Shown here: positions 32,497 through 40,690 of the stretch, piece after piece | Layout: each line of letters opens with the position of its first letter | How positions within the stretch are numbered: position 1 is the first letter of the stretch | DNA from: an uncultured Holophagaceae bacterium | GTDB lineage: Bacteria > Acidobacteriota > Holophagae > Holophagales > Holophagaceae | Reading direction: 5' to 3' | Assembly: GCA_903913215.1 (NCBI GenBank) | Contig: CAIWKE010000003.1 | Location: forward strand, 310,001-374,000 | Length of the DNA stretch: 64,000 nt | Notes under the pieces: model-generated | Told to the model about the DNA's origin: nothing | What the model saw: the letters and a program-made list of their open reading frames with translations, nothing else | The model's database searches: none | Program-made: the position numbers and the translations under genes

Positions 32497-34292
32497 GAGC
32501 GCTTTCCGCGCTTCGCTGCAGCCACGGGAAAGGCCTGGCCATAGCTGGCCTTGAAGGCGCGCCGCTGCCCGGCCGTGGCTGCGGCTCGGGCCACCAGGCG
32601 GTGGCTGCGCTCAGGATTCTCGGCCAGCCTGACCTGGAACTCCTGGACCCGGCCACGGTCCGAAGCCAGCACGCGCACCTGGGCGCCGACACCGGGGGTG
32701 GCCAGGGCCTTCTGTGCCTCGGCGGTACTGCTGGTGCGCCAGCCATCCACGGCCAGCAGCTCCATGCCGAAGCTGAGGCCCGCCTGGGCCGCGGGGCTTT
32801 CGGGGATCACATTCTGCACCGTGGGGGCGCCACTGTTCAGTACCAGGCCCGTCCAGGCCCGGGCCCGGGCGGAGGCCATGGGGTCCGCCTGCGCCTCAGC
32901 GCTCAGTTTCTCCCAGGGGGCGCTGGCCAGCAGGTCGAGGCCATAGGCCTGGTGCAGCAGATTGGCATCCAGCTCGGCGCGCCCGGAGATGTAGGCCGCC
33001 CAGAAGGGCGCCGGATCCAGCCCTGAGAGCTCCTCGAAGGCCTGACGCAGGTCCGCATCGTGAAGCCCAGTCTCGCCGTGGCGCGTCCACAGCAGGGCGA
33101 AGTACTCCGGAAGTCCGGCCTTGCCACCGCTGCCGATGCGGAGGGTGGCATCCATGAGCCAAGCCACCAATTCACCCTTGGCGTAGTAGCTCACGGAGCT
33201 GTTGGGGCTGAACTCGTGGGGCTTGTAGAGGCGAATCCAGGCGTCGTAGCTGGACTCCTCCAGGCTCTGCTCCAGTCGGCCGGGGCGCTGGGTCTCCTCA
33301 CTCCAGCCCCGGGCCAGCTCCTTGGCCGCGTGGGACCAGGGCACCACCCCGGCCCGCAGGACGATGAGGTATTCCATGTAGGAGGTGAGACCTTCGTGGA
33401 ACCAGAGCAGCCGCGTGGGGTTCTCGCGGCTGTAATCGAAGGGCCCGAGCACTGCGTCATGGAGGCGCTTCACGTTCCACGCGTGGAAGAACTCATGGGC
33501 CACCAACTGGAACAGCGAATAGTAGCCCTCGGGCTGGTCCAGGCTGTGGCTGTCGGCGATGAGGCTGGTGCAGTCCCGGTGTTCGAGGCCGCCGCGAAGC
33601 TTCGGCGCGAAGGTGAAGAGGAAGAGGTAGCGCTGGAAGGGGAAGCCCCCGAAGATCGCCCCGGCCGCCGCCACGATCTTCTCCGTGGCCGCGGCGATGC
33701 GGGCCTCGTCGCCATTGTGCAGTCCCGTAAAGGCCAGCTCGAAGTGGGTGCCACCGCTCAGGAACTTCCGCCGACGGAAGGTGCCCAGCTCGAAGGGGGA
33801 GTCCACCAGGGTGTCGAAGTCCCGGGCAAGGTAGGCGCCCTGCTTATTGGGCAGGGCCGAGGCCACCTGCCAGCCTGCGGGGAAACCCTCGAAGCGCACT
33901 TCCACAGGCCGCTCCAGCTGACCTTGCAGGTACAGGAAGGTAGCCGCAGGGATGATCTGGGCGTGGGTGGCATCCACGTGGTTGGTCCGCACCGTGAGGT
34001 CGTTGGCGTAGACCCGATAGCGCAGGCAGAGGTCGGTCTTCGAGGCCGGCAGCGCCCAGCTCTGCTTGTCCACCTTGTCCAGAGCCACTTCCCGGCGCCC
34101 CTTCAAGAGGCGCACGCGGTCCAGGAAGCGGGCATAGTCCCGGACCAGGTACGAGCCCGGCGTCCAGGCGGGCAGCGACAACACCGCGCCCTGGCCCAGG
34201 GCCTCGGCGGGTACCACCAGCTCCACCTCGAAAAGGTGCTGGGCCAGGTCCAGAGGCCGGAGGGTGGCTCGCAGGGGCGCGGATTGGGTCAT
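32493..34292 (-). CDS. M61 family metallopeptidase with PDZ domain
   Basis: 599 residues. N-terminal beta-domain (LEVELVVPAEALGQGAVLSL, WTPGSYLVRDYARFLDRV), then the zinc site HEFFHAWNVKR with the third ligand in WFHEGLTSYMEYL, and a C-terminal PDZ domain (VIPESPAAQAGLSFGMELLAVDG). This is the glycyl aminopeptidase-like M61 arrangement. No clear signal peptide. It overlaps and is coupled to the glycosyltransferase gene, an unusual pair. Confidence 0.9.
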   Translation of the reverse strand: MTQSAPLRATLRPLDLAQHLFEVELVVPAEALGQGAVLSLPAWTPGSYLVRDYARFLDRVRLLKGRREVALDKVDKQSWALPASKTDLCLRYRVYANDLTVRTNHVDATHAQIIPAATFLYLQGQLERPVEVRFEGFPAGWQVASALPNKQGAYLARDFDTLVDSPFELGTFRRRKFLSGGTHFELAFTGLHNGDEARIAAATEKIVAAAGAIFGGFPFQRYLFLFTFAPKLRGGLEHRDCTSLIADSHSLDQPEGYYSLFQLVAHEFFHAWNVKRLHDAVLGPFDYSRENPTRLLWFHEGLTSYMEYLIVLRAGVVPWSHAAKELARGWSEETQRPGRLEQSLEESSYDAWIRLYKPHEFSPNSSVSYYAKGELVAWLMDATLRIGSGGKAGLPEYFALLWTRHGETGLHDADLRQAFEELSGLDPAPFWAAYISGRAELDANLLHQAYGLDLLASAPWEKLSAEAQADPMASARARAWTGLVLNSGAPTVQNVIPESPAAQAGLSFGMELLAVDGWRTSSTAEAQKALATPGVGAQVRVLASDRGRVQEFQVRLAENPERSHRLVARAAATAGQRRAFKASYGQAFPVAAAKRGKRS

Positions 34293-34390
34293 CCCTCCAT
34301 CCTAAGCGCTCCGTCTCAGATGGGGGACTAGGCACGCGCAATTGCGTTTCTCCGCGCTCTCAGGGGGGGTGCAGCATCCATCTGTTTTTT

Positions 34391-34494
34391 TACCGCAGAG
34401 AGCGCAGAGAACGCCGAGGGGGCCGGGTATTTCTCTGCGCCCTCTGCGGCCTCTGCGGTTGAATTCTTTTTCTCCGCGTTCTCAGCGGTTGGCG
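34391..34494. repeat. Interspersed palindromic repeat, CGCAGAG subfamily, composite
   Basis: A left arm ACCGCAGAGAGCGCAGAGAA is followed by a short CCGGGTA-containing spacer and a right arm CTCTGCGCCCTCTGCGGCCTC ending GCGGTT. A second, different right-arm module TCTCCGCGTTCTCAGCGG then follows. The same two right modules occur in reverse order at 59280-59357. It lies just past the TetR stop (34518). Confidence 0.82.
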
Positions 34495-34517
34495 TTTCTT
34501 TTTTTTTCGACACGCCC

Positions 34518-35219
34518 TCAGCCACGGATGCCGTGCAGCCAGCGCTGGGTGACCCACACGATCTCGGCCTCGGTGATCTGGTATTGGGGATCCCGCAGCT
34601 TCTCCTCGATGAGTGAACCCACGAGCGAGGTGAACAGCAGCACTTCCTTGCGGGCCTGGTCCAGGCCGATGCCGAACACGTGGTGCATGAACTGGCCCAG
34701 GGGGGCCAGGCCCTTCTCCACCCGGGGCATGAGGTCCCGGAAGGTGGAATCGGGCGAGGGGACGGCGATGGAGCGGAGGATGAAGCCCGTGAACTCCTGG
34801 CTCTCCATGAGCAGGTCCAGGTAGGCATGGGACAACTGGAGGCAGGCGGCTTCCACGGCCGCGTCCCCCTTGATGGGCGCTGCCAGGATGGGCTCCACCA
34901 TGGAGTGGATCCGCTCGGCCATGCTGGCCAGGGCCACCAGGCAGAGTTGCCGGAAGAGCCCTTCCTTGCTGCCAAAGTGATAGTAGAGCGTGGGCTTGGA
35001 GACCCCGGCCTCCTCGGCCACCTCCTTCACCTGCACACCGTCGTAGCCCTTGGCCGCGAAGTGCGACAGGGCCGAGAGCAGCAGGCGGGCCTTGAGATCC
35101 CCCTCCCCGCTGAGGCGCTCCAGGGCCGCATGGAAGCTGCCCAGGGCGCCGACACCCAGGACCTCCGGGCCGAATACCGGGACCATCTCTTTGAGACCGT
35201 GGTCGGGAACAGTGGACAT
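34518..35219 (-). CDS. TetR-family transcriptional regulator
   Basis: 233 residues. A ~40-residue N-terminal extension precedes the HTH (ALSHFAAKGYDGVQVKEVAE, EAGVSKPTLYYHFGSKEGLF). The C-terminal ligand domain is helical (ACLQLSHAYLDLLMESQEFT). GAGGAAG lies before the ATG at 35219. No adjacent gene is an obvious target: upstream is miaE on the same strand, downstream the M61 peptidase. Confidence 0.9.
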   Translation of the reverse strand: MSTVPDHGLKEMVPVFGPEVLGVGALGSFHAALERLSGEGDLKARLLLSALSHFAAKGYDGVQVKEVAEEAGVSKPTLYYHFGSKEGLFRQLCLVALASMAERIHSMVEPILAAPIKGDAAVEAACLQLSHAYLDLLMESQEFTGFILRSIAVPSPDSTFRDLMPRVEKGLAPLGQFMHHVFGIGLDQARKEVLLFTSLVGSLIEEKLRDPQYQITEAEIVWVTQRWLHGIRG

Positions 35220-35305
35220 GGGCTTCCTCAGAATTCCTCACAGCATGCCACGAATGCCTACTGGGGGTTAAGGGACCATGGGGGTAATGAGAGAAGAATG
35301 GTCCC

Positions 35306-35899
35306 CTAATGCACCACCGACCGCCAGGGCAAGGCCTGGATGACCTCGGCTTCGCGATCCAGCCACCAGTCCAGGCGGGCCTGGGCCTCGGCCCCGAAGC
35401 GCTCCTCCGCCAGGCTGCGGAAGGCCAGGGCGTGACCCGCCTCGCAGCGCTCCAGTTCCAGCAGGAAGGCCAACCAGGACGTCGCGCCCAGGTCCGGGTG
35501 GTTGGCGCCCTCCTGCTCCAGCAGCCACAGGCGCTCGCAGCTGCGGGCCTCGATAAGGGCGCCGATGAGGAGGCGGTCCAGGAGGCCCTTGGCCGCCAGC
35601 TTGTGCAGGCCCTGGGCGTAGGCGTTGCCTGTGTCCGGCTGCAGGGGCCAGCCCTGGGCCTGCATGAGCTCCAGCACCCGCCGATAGTGGTTCAGTTCTT
35701 CCTCCGCCAACCGGGCCAACAGCACCGAGGCCCGGGGCAGGTCCGCCAGGCTGAGGCTGAGATTCAGGGCATTGAGGGCGGCCTTCTTCTCGCAGTGGGC
35801 ATGGTCCGAGAGTAGCGCTGCCGGGTCCGCCAGGGCCGCGGCCGCCCAGGCGGCAGGGGTCTGGAAGCGCAGAGGCAAGGGTGGCTTGAAAGCGTTCAT
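35306..35899 (-). CDS. miaE: tRNA-(ms2io6A37) hydroxylase MiaE
   Basis: Di-iron monooxygenase hydroxylating the isopentenyl group of ms2i6A37 in tRNAs, using O2. 197 residues from the ATG at 35899. Ferritin-like helices carry HAHCEKKAALNALNLSL, LAEEELNHYRRVLELM, GALIEARSCERLWLLEQE and ERCEAGHALAFRSL, providing the Glu/His ligands of two E-x-x-H pairs. The presence of this O2-dependent enzyme bears on the organism's oxygen exposure. An element of the palindromic family lies ~45 bp upstream of the start. Confidence 0.88.
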   Translation of the reverse strand: MNAFKPPLPLRFQTPAAWAAAALADPAALLSDHAHCEKKAALNALNLSLSLADLPRASVLLARLAEEELNHYRRVLELMQAQGWPLQPDTGNAYAQGLHKLAAKGLLDRLLIGALIEARSCERLWLLEQEGANHPDLGATSWLAFLLELERCEAGHALAFRSLAEERFGAEAQARLDWWLDREAEVIQALPWRSVVH

Positions 35900-35942
35900 G
35901 GGTTGGGGCCTCTGATACCAGGTTGAGATCAAAATGATTGAA

Positions 35943-36138
35943 GTGATTCACCGCCAAGACGCCAAGAACGCCAAGAAAAAGCCAACTACGACGGCGGGAC
36001 GACAACGAGGCAAGAAGAGGTTCCTTCTTCGCGGTCTTGGTGGTGATTACATAGGCTCCGGCGATGCGCTCCGCCTCAAGGGCTCTTTCATAACCTTATT
36101 CAGTTCTTGGCGGCTTGGCGTCTTGGCGGTGATTTTTT
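35943..36138. repeat. Interspersed palindromic repeat, CGCCAAGA subfamily, composite, overlapping the EamA 3' end
   Basis: Left arm GATTCACCGCCAAGACGCCA with three CGCCAAGA(A) units; right arm TTCAGTTCTTGGCGGCTTGG ending GTCTTGGCGGTGATT. The ~110-bp centre contains another partial right arm (TTCTTCGCGGTCTTGGTGGTGA), suggesting an insertion of one element into another. The right arm runs into the EamA coding region. Confidence 0.85.
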
Positions 36139-36986
36139 TCAAGCTCCCCGCCCCTCACCCGGTTGAGGACGAGGGCGGCACCGATGACTGCCCCGCCCAG
36201 GGCCAGCCGGGGCCAGTCCAGGGTCTCGTGGAAGACCAGTCCCGAGGCGAGGATGGCCAAGGGGATCTTCAGGTTGTTGAAGATGGCCAGGGTGCCGATG
36301 TCCGTGCGCCGGGCCCCGGCGTTGAAGAGGAAGAAGCCCAGGCCCGAGGCCACCACGCCCAGGTAGAGCAGCACCAGGCCCTGGCACGGGCTCATGGCCA
36401 GCACGCGCTCCCACTGGAGCCCCGGCAGGGCCATGGCCACCGCCACCAGCGCCGCGCCCAGGTAGAGCAAACCCATGAGCTCGCGATCCCGCTTCCCAGT
36501 GCCGGGCACGGCGCGGCGGTAGAGCACCTGACCCAGCGCGAAGCAGAGGTTGGCCGCCTGCATGACCAGGAAGCCCAGCAGGAGGCCCCGGCGGCCCAGT
36601 CCCGTCCACACGCAGATGCCCGTGCCCAGCACCGCCAGGGCCGCCACGCCCAGGAAGCGCCAGGAGAAGTGCCGCTCCAGCAGGTCGTCCACCAGGGTCA
36701 CAAAGAGCGGCGTGAAGATGGTGAAGAGGGCCACCTCCGAAGCCCGCAGCCAGCGAAAGGAGGCGATGTAGAGCAGGTACATGAGGCCGAACTGCAGGGC
36801 ACCGATGCCCGCGAAGACCAGGCAGCGCTGCCAGCCCAGCCCTCGGGGGCGCAGGAAGGGCAGGAACACCAGGGCCGCCAGCACCGTCCGCGCCGCCGTC
36901 ACAAAGGGCGCCCCCAGCCCCGCCACCTGGGCCGTGAGCCCGAAGGAGAGGGCCCAGAGCAACGAGACGATGAGCAGCAGGGACAT
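36096..36986 (-). CDS. EamA/DMT-superfamily transporter
   Basis: 296 residues from the ATG at 36986 (GGAG upstream). Ten hydrophobic segments in two five-helix EamA repeats (LLLIVSLLWALSFGLTAQVA and LYLGVVASGLGFFLFNAG are examples). It probably exports metabolites or amino acids; substrate unknown. The last 12 residues (KNHRQDAKPPRTE) and the stop codon come from the palindromic repeat, so the native C-terminus appears to have been replaced or extended by element sequence. Confidence 0.87.
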   Translation of the reverse strand: MSLLLIVSLLWALSFGLTAQVAGLGAPFVTAARTVLAALVFLPFLRPRGLGWQRCLVFAGIGALQFGLMYLLYIASFRWLRASEVALFTIFTPLFVTLVDDLLERHFSWRFLGVAALAVLGTGICVWTGLGRRGLLLGFLVMQAANLCFALGQVLYRRAVPGTGKRDRELMGLLYLGAALVAVAMALPGLQWERVLAMSPCQGLVLLYLGVVASGLGFFLFNAGARRTDIGTLAIFNNLKIPLAILASGLVFHETLDWPRLALGGAVIGAALVLNRVRGGELEKNHRQDAKPPRTE

Positions 36987-37156
36987 GAAACTCCAGTGGG
37001 CCGGTCCAATCAGACGCAACCACCTTCAGCATAGGGGAGAACAAAGCCAATCGCCGGGAGCGCGGAAGTGGCTGAGGAACGCAGAGAAAATTACTGAATT
37101 CGCTGTTCTCCGCGAGCCTCGGCTCCCTCAGTGCCTATCAGCAATTTCAGGTCGCT

Positions 37157-37792
37157 TCAGTCAAGGCGGTGTCCCAATGATAGAAACAGCTCGCGCCAGC
37201 CATCAGGCAGGGCCGCGGCGTCCCGCGCGATGGTGGCCTCGTCGCCGCGCACGAAGGGGCCCGTGCGGCCCTTGGCCCCGTGCTCGGCGATGTTGCGCAG
37301 GGTGGCTTCGGCCAGGGGCAGCAGGCCCCGGCCTGGCAGGGCCACACCCTGCTCCCGCAGCAGAGCCTCGGCCCCCAGCCAGAGGGTGGCCGCATGGCCG
37401 GAGCTGAGCACGGCGGCCGCGTGGTACAGGGGTTTCAGCTCCTCGGGCAGGTCGAAAGCCACAAAGCCCAGGTCGCCAAAGGCCCGGCGCAGCAGGTCCG
37501 GCACAGCCCCCGTGATCGCCAGGGGCGTGCCCGCCCAGTCGCGGGCCCGGCCATCAAAACTCGTGAGGGGATGGGCGCAGGGCACGCCCGCCAGCTGCAG
37601 GCTGCCCGCCAGGTGGACACAGCGACCCGGGAAGTGGCCCGCCAGCTGCGCCACCGCTGCGTCCGGCACCGCCAGGACAACCAGACCCGCCGGACGCTCC
37701 GTATGGGGCAGCAGCATCGCCCGATCGCCCCAGGCCTCCGCCAGGGCGCGCCCGGCGCGCCCACGACCCAGGATGCTGAAGGCAGCGGTCAT
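37157..37792 (-). CDS. Rossmann-like NAD(P)-binding protein with DUF2520 domain
   Basis: 211 residues. N-terminal Rossmann motif FSILGRGRAGRALAEAWGDR, VLAVPDAAVAQLA, then a DUF2520-type region (PLYHAAAVLSSGHAATLWLGA and GPFVRGDEATIARDAAALPD). Proteins of this form resemble F420-dependent NADP reductase and panE-like folds; reaction unknown. A gap of 32 bp separates it from the upstream GNAT gene. Confidence 0.83.
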   Translation of the reverse strand: MTAAFSILGRGRAGRALAEAWGDRAMLLPHTERPAGLVVLAVPDAAVAQLAGHFPGRCVHLAGSLQLAGVPCAHPLTSFDGRARDWAGTPLAITGAVPDLLRRAFGDLGFVAFDLPEELKPLYHAAAVLSSGHAATLWLGAEALLREQGVALPGRGLLPLAEATLRNIAEHGAKGRTGPFVRGDEATIARDAAALPDGWRELFLSLGHRLD

Positions 37793-37824
37793 GGCGTTAG
37801 TGTGGCGTACATAGGGCTGTGGGC

Positions 37825-38772
37825 TCAGCTGAGCAGGCGCGTCAGGAACACGCTGTTGGAATCCTCGCGGTAGCCGCCGAAGGGTGGACAGGGCTCGAAC
37901 CCGAACCGGGCATAGAGCCGACGAGCTGGCTCAAAGGCTGGCTGGGAGCCGGTCTCCAGGCTCAGGCGGGCATAGTCCCGCGCCTCGGCCTCCCGCAGGA
38001 TGAACGCGAGCAGGGCCGAGCCCACACCCTTCCGCAGGTGGGCGCGGGCCGTGCGCATGGACTTGATCTCGCCGTGGGTCGGGTCCAGTTCCTTCAGGGC
38101 TCCGCAGCCCAGCAGGTGCGCCCCGGACCAGGCGGTCCAGACCGTGATCCCAGGGGCGCGCAACCCGCTGTGGTCCAGAGCGTGGACACTCTCCCGCGGC
38201 GAGATCCGCTGCATGTCCTCCAGGTGTTCGGCCAGCAGGGCCTGGATCTCGGGGCCATCGAGGTCATCGCGCCGGATATCGCAGGCTTCCTCCTGAGGCC
38301 CAACACGGAGCGCCATCCGAAGGCCGACGGGATCCGCGCCGGGCAGAGGGGGCTGCAACTCGAAGCCCAGGGCTTCGTAGATGGCCCGCGCTGGAGCGTT
38401 GTCCGCGTAGACATTCAGGGTGAATACACCCGGGGACCCCGTGGCCCGAGCCTTCTCAATGAGGTGAAGGCAGAGGCTGCGCCCCAGCCCTTGGCCTCGC
38501 TGGGAGGGTGAGACCACGATGCGGGCCAGGTGAAATCCCCAAGGGCGCCGTAAGATCTGGCCGAAGCCGAGCAACTCCCCACTGGCAGCCACCAGTGCAA
38601 AGGTGGTCTCCACCGAGCCCCCTATGGCCTCCCAGGTGGCCGCGGGACTGCCCGGGAAGGAGAGCAGGGGGCCGCCCCAGCGCCGCATCAGTTCCGGTGT
38701 GTCCATCCAGGTCAGGATCTCCTGCAGGTCCTCCTGCAGGGCGGGACGAAGGGAGCAAGACGGAGCGGTCAT
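37825..38772 (-). CDS. Tandem GNAT acetyltransferase, two domains
   Basis: 315 residues. Domain 1 (about 1-155) has motif A IVVSPSQRGQGLGRSLCLHLIEKA, containing the acetyl-CoA loop RGQGLG, and ends ARAIYEALGFELQ. Domain 2 (about 165-315) has RTARAHLRKGVGSALLAFILREA and PARRLYARFGFEPCPPFGG. The second domain resembles YafP/PhnO-type small GNATs. No Shine-Dalgarno is visible before the ATG at 38772. Substrates unknown. Confidence 0.88.
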   Translation of the reverse strand: MTAPSCSLRPALQEDLQEILTWMDTPELMRRWGGPLLSFPGSPAATWEAIGGSVETTFALVAASGELLGFGQILRRPWGFHLARIVVSPSQRGQGLGRSLCLHLIEKARATGSPGVFTLNVYADNAPARAIYEALGFELQPPLPGADPVGLRMALRVGPQEEACDIRRDDLDGPEIQALLAEHLEDMQRISPRESVHALDHSGLRAPGITVWTAWSGAHLLGCGALKELDPTHGEIKSMRTARAHLRKGVGSALLAFILREAEARDYARLSLETGSQPAFEPARRLYARFGFEPCPPFGGYREDSNSVFLTRLLS

Positions 38773-38863
38773 GCAGAGAGTTTGACGGAATTCCGGCTGG
38801 AGGGCATGGGGCGCTGCGCCACAGGCTGTGGGCGAGGAGCAGCGCCCGCAGCCTTCAGCCCAC

Positions 38864-38876
38864 TACACTGATTCCC
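38864..38876 (+). promoter_or_regulatory. -10-like box immediately before a start codon
   Basis: TACACT (38864-38869) ends 7 nt before the ATG at 38877, with no Shine-Dalgarno between. Same layout as nadK, aroF and mutY. Confidence 0.4.
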
Positions 38877-39572
38877 ATGCCCTCCCCCTCCCCGGCCCCT
38901 TGGCCCCTGCCACCCGCCGTGCCCTGGCCACGCTTCCTGCGCCTGCTGCGGCTGCCGGACCCGCCGCGGGGCTGGCTGGAGCACGCGGCAGAGCTGCCCG
39001 AGCTGCAGAAACGGCCCCTGCTGCTGCGCTGGATCGCGCAGCACCCCAAGGCCTCGGCCCACCTGCGCTCGCGCCTGCTGTTGCGCCTGCCCTGGCGCGC
39101 CCTGGCGGCCATCGCTGCGGACCCGGCGGCCCATCCCCAGGCCCGGCAGCAGGCCACGGAAAAGCTGCAGCAACTCTGGCCGGTGCTCAGCCTGGGTGAG
39201 CGGCGCAGCCTGGCCCACCACGTTCCACGCCAGCTCTGGGCCCTGGTCTGGAAGGCCCCCGCCACCACGGTGCTGGAGGCCTTCCTCCAGCATCCCAAGC
39301 TGGGCCTGGAGCCCCTCATCGCCCTCATCCAGCCGCCCCTGCGCCCGCCCCAGGCCGATGCCCTCGCCCTGTCCCGCTGGCACGAGCTGGGCCCGGTGGC
39401 CGAGCAGGTGCTGCAGGCGCTGGACCAGAGCCTGACCCTGCCCGACTCAGGCCTCGCCCTGGGCCACGCCGCCCCCTGGATCAAAGCTCTGGATGACGAG
39501 GCCCGCATCCTCATGGCCAGTCGCATCCAGACACCCGCGCTGCGGCGCATGGTGCATCCCCGGCGGGACTGA
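38877..39572 (+). CDS. Hypothetical helical-repeat protein
   Basis: 231 residues, very rich in Leu, Pro, Ala, Arg. Helical stretches of about 20 residues alternate with Pro (AAELPELQKRPLLLRWIAQH, ASAHLRSRLLLRLPWRALAA, EKLQQLWPVLSLGERRSLAH, EAFLQHPKLGLEPLIALIQ), compatible with a HEAT/ARM-like solenoid. No signal peptide. Start chosen by the -10-like box and absence of plausible earlier initiation. Function not recognised. A palindromic repeat remnant (39593-39640) follows 20 bp after the stop. Confidence 0.6.
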   Translation: MPSPSPAPWPLPPAVPWPRFLRLLRLPDPPRGWLEHAAELPELQKRPLLLRWIAQHPKASAHLRSRLLLRLPWRALAAIAADPAAHPQARQQATEKLQQLWPVLSLGERRSLAHHVPRQLWALVWKAPATTVLEAFLQHPKLGLEPLIALIQPPLRPPQADALALSRWHELGPVAEQVLQALDQSLTLPDSGLALGHAAPWIKALDDEARILMASRIQTPALRRMVHPRRD

Positions 39573-39592
39573 TGCGGGCAGTACCCAGCGGT

Positions 39593-39640
39593 TGACCGCT
39601 TTTCCTCCGCGTTCTCGGCGTTCTCTGCAGTTGGCGGTTC
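39593..39640. repeat. Partial palindromic repeat (CGCGTTCTC module)
   Basis: Single right-arm module (TCCTCCGCGTTCTCGGCGTT then CTCTGCAGTTGGCGG) between the convergent stops of the helical-repeat gene and elbB (39648). Without a matching left arm it is a fragment. Confidence 0.7.
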
Positions 39641-39647
39641 CTTCGCC

Positions 39648-40325
39648 TCAAACCCGCTTCAGCACCTCGGCCACACACCGCTCGATGCCCACGAGGACAT
39701 CGCTGAGGCGGGCGTCACCGAACATGTAGGCGGGGCTGGTGATGAGCTTGAGAGCCTCGTCAATGACCACTCCCCGGGCGTCAGGGGTAGCCTGGTGGTG
39801 GTGGCCCAGCTTCGCCATGGCGGCGGCGCAGCCCGCATCATCGCCGAGGGTCAGCTTCGCGTCGGCCTTGCCCTTGAGGGCCAGGGCCACCAGGGCCGGG
39901 GCGATGCAGATGGCGCCCACGGGCTTCTTCGCCGCGAAGAACCCGCCCAGGAAGGCCGCCACATCGGGCCGCACGTCCCCCTCGGCGCCCTTGAAGGCAA
40001 AGCTGCAGTGGTTCTTGGCCACGCCGAACCCGCCGGGCATGAGCAGGGCGTCGTAGTCCTCAACCTTGGCCTGGGCGAGATCCAGGCACTGACCCACCCG
40101 GGCGATGCGGCTGGACTCCTCCAGGATGTTGCGCACAGCGCCGGGCACCGGCTCCCCAGTGACGTGGTTCACCACATGGAACTGGTCCGCGTCCGGCGCG
40201 ATGCACTGGACCTCGGCACCGTGCTGGTCCAGGGCCAACAACGTGAGCACCGCCTCACGCACTTCCGCCCCGTCGAGATGACCGCAGCCAGCCAACAGCA
40301 CCGCGACCTTGATGGTCTTCGCCAT
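39648..40325 (-). CDS. elbB: ElbB, DJ-1/PfpI-superfamily glyoxalase-type protein
   Basis: 225 residues from the ATG at 40325 with a strong AAAGGAGG site. VAVLLAGCGHLDGAEVREAV, VVNHVTGEPV, ARVGQCLDLAQAKVEDYDAL, LMPGGFGVAKNHCSFAFKGA and AKKPVGAICIAPALVAL are ElbB (isoprenoid-biosynthesis enhancing, sigma cross-reacting protein 27A) motifs. The nucleophile elbow Cys is in GAICIAP. The role in E. coli is ill defined, with glyoxalase activity reported for the family. Its first codons and leader are duplicated about 185 bp upstream together with a palindromic repeat. Confidence 0.93.
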   Translation of the reverse strand: MAKTIKVAVLLAGCGHLDGAEVREAVLTLLALDQHGAEVQCIAPDADQFHVVNHVTGEPVPGAVRNILEESSRIARVGQCLDLAQAKVEDYDALLMPGGFGVAKNHCSFAFKGAEGDVRPDVAAFLGGFFAAKKPVGAICIAPALVALALKGKADAKLTLGDDAGCAAAMAKLGHHHQATPDARGVVIDEALKLITSPAYMFGDARLSDVLVGIERCVAEVLKRV

Positions 40326-40597
40326 GGGAGCCTCCTTTGGGCAGTTGGATTCCAACTGAGAGAAATCTAACCGCAGAGAACGCAGAGAGCGCAGAGAAAT
40401 CCGGTATTCAACTCTGCGCCTTCTGCACTCTCTGCGCCCTCTGCGGTTAATGGCTTTCCCTTGGCTTGCACCACGGTCAGCAACCTCTTGGACCAACTGG
40501 TCTTCGCCATGGGAGCATCCGTTGGGTAGTTGGATTTTAACTGCGAAAAAATTTAACCGCAGAGGACGCAGAGAGCGCAGAGGAATCCGGTATTCAT
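40314..40597. repeat. Imperfect direct duplication of the elbB start region with its repeat element
   Basis: About 100 bp at 40314-40412 recurs at 40499-40597. Both begin GGTCTTCGCCATGGGAG, continue through a TTGGATT...AACTG segment into AACCGCAGAG..., and end ATCCGGTATTCA. The upstream copy lacks the AAAGGAGG ribosome site because of substitutions (CATCCGTT for CCTCCTTT). Confidence 0.85.
40368..40450. repeat. Interspersed palindromic repeat, CGCAGAG subfamily (complete)
   Basis: Left arm TAACCGCAGAGAACGCAGAG and on (three 9-bp units) and right arm CTCTGCGCCTTCTGCACTCT to GCGGTTAA, reverse complementary with a spacer ATCCGGTATTCA. It lies between elbB and the divergent aminotransferase. Confidence 0.85.
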
Positions 40598-40663
40598 CCC
40601 AGCGATTTCTGAACCCTCTGCGTTTGATTGCTTTTCTCCGCGTTCTCAGCGTTCTCCGCGGTG
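40552..40663. repeat. Interspersed palindromic repeat, CGCAGAG subfamily, with extra right module
   Basis: Left arm TTTAACCGCAGAGGACGCAG, the ATCCGGTATTCA spacer, a damaged CTCTGCG right arm, then a CTCCGCGTTCTCAGCGTTCT module ending CCGCGG. It precedes the aminotransferase start (40691) by 28 bp, so it lies within that gene's leader or promoter region. Confidence 0.8.
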
Positions 40664-40690
40664 AGCAACTGGTTGGATTACTCTGAATGG

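Noticed and set aside
34342-34824. Protein-coding frames across the CGCAGAG repeats (SAFSALSAV-like peptides)
   Set aside because: They arise from the 9-bp repeat units themselves, a known annotation artefact of such repeats.
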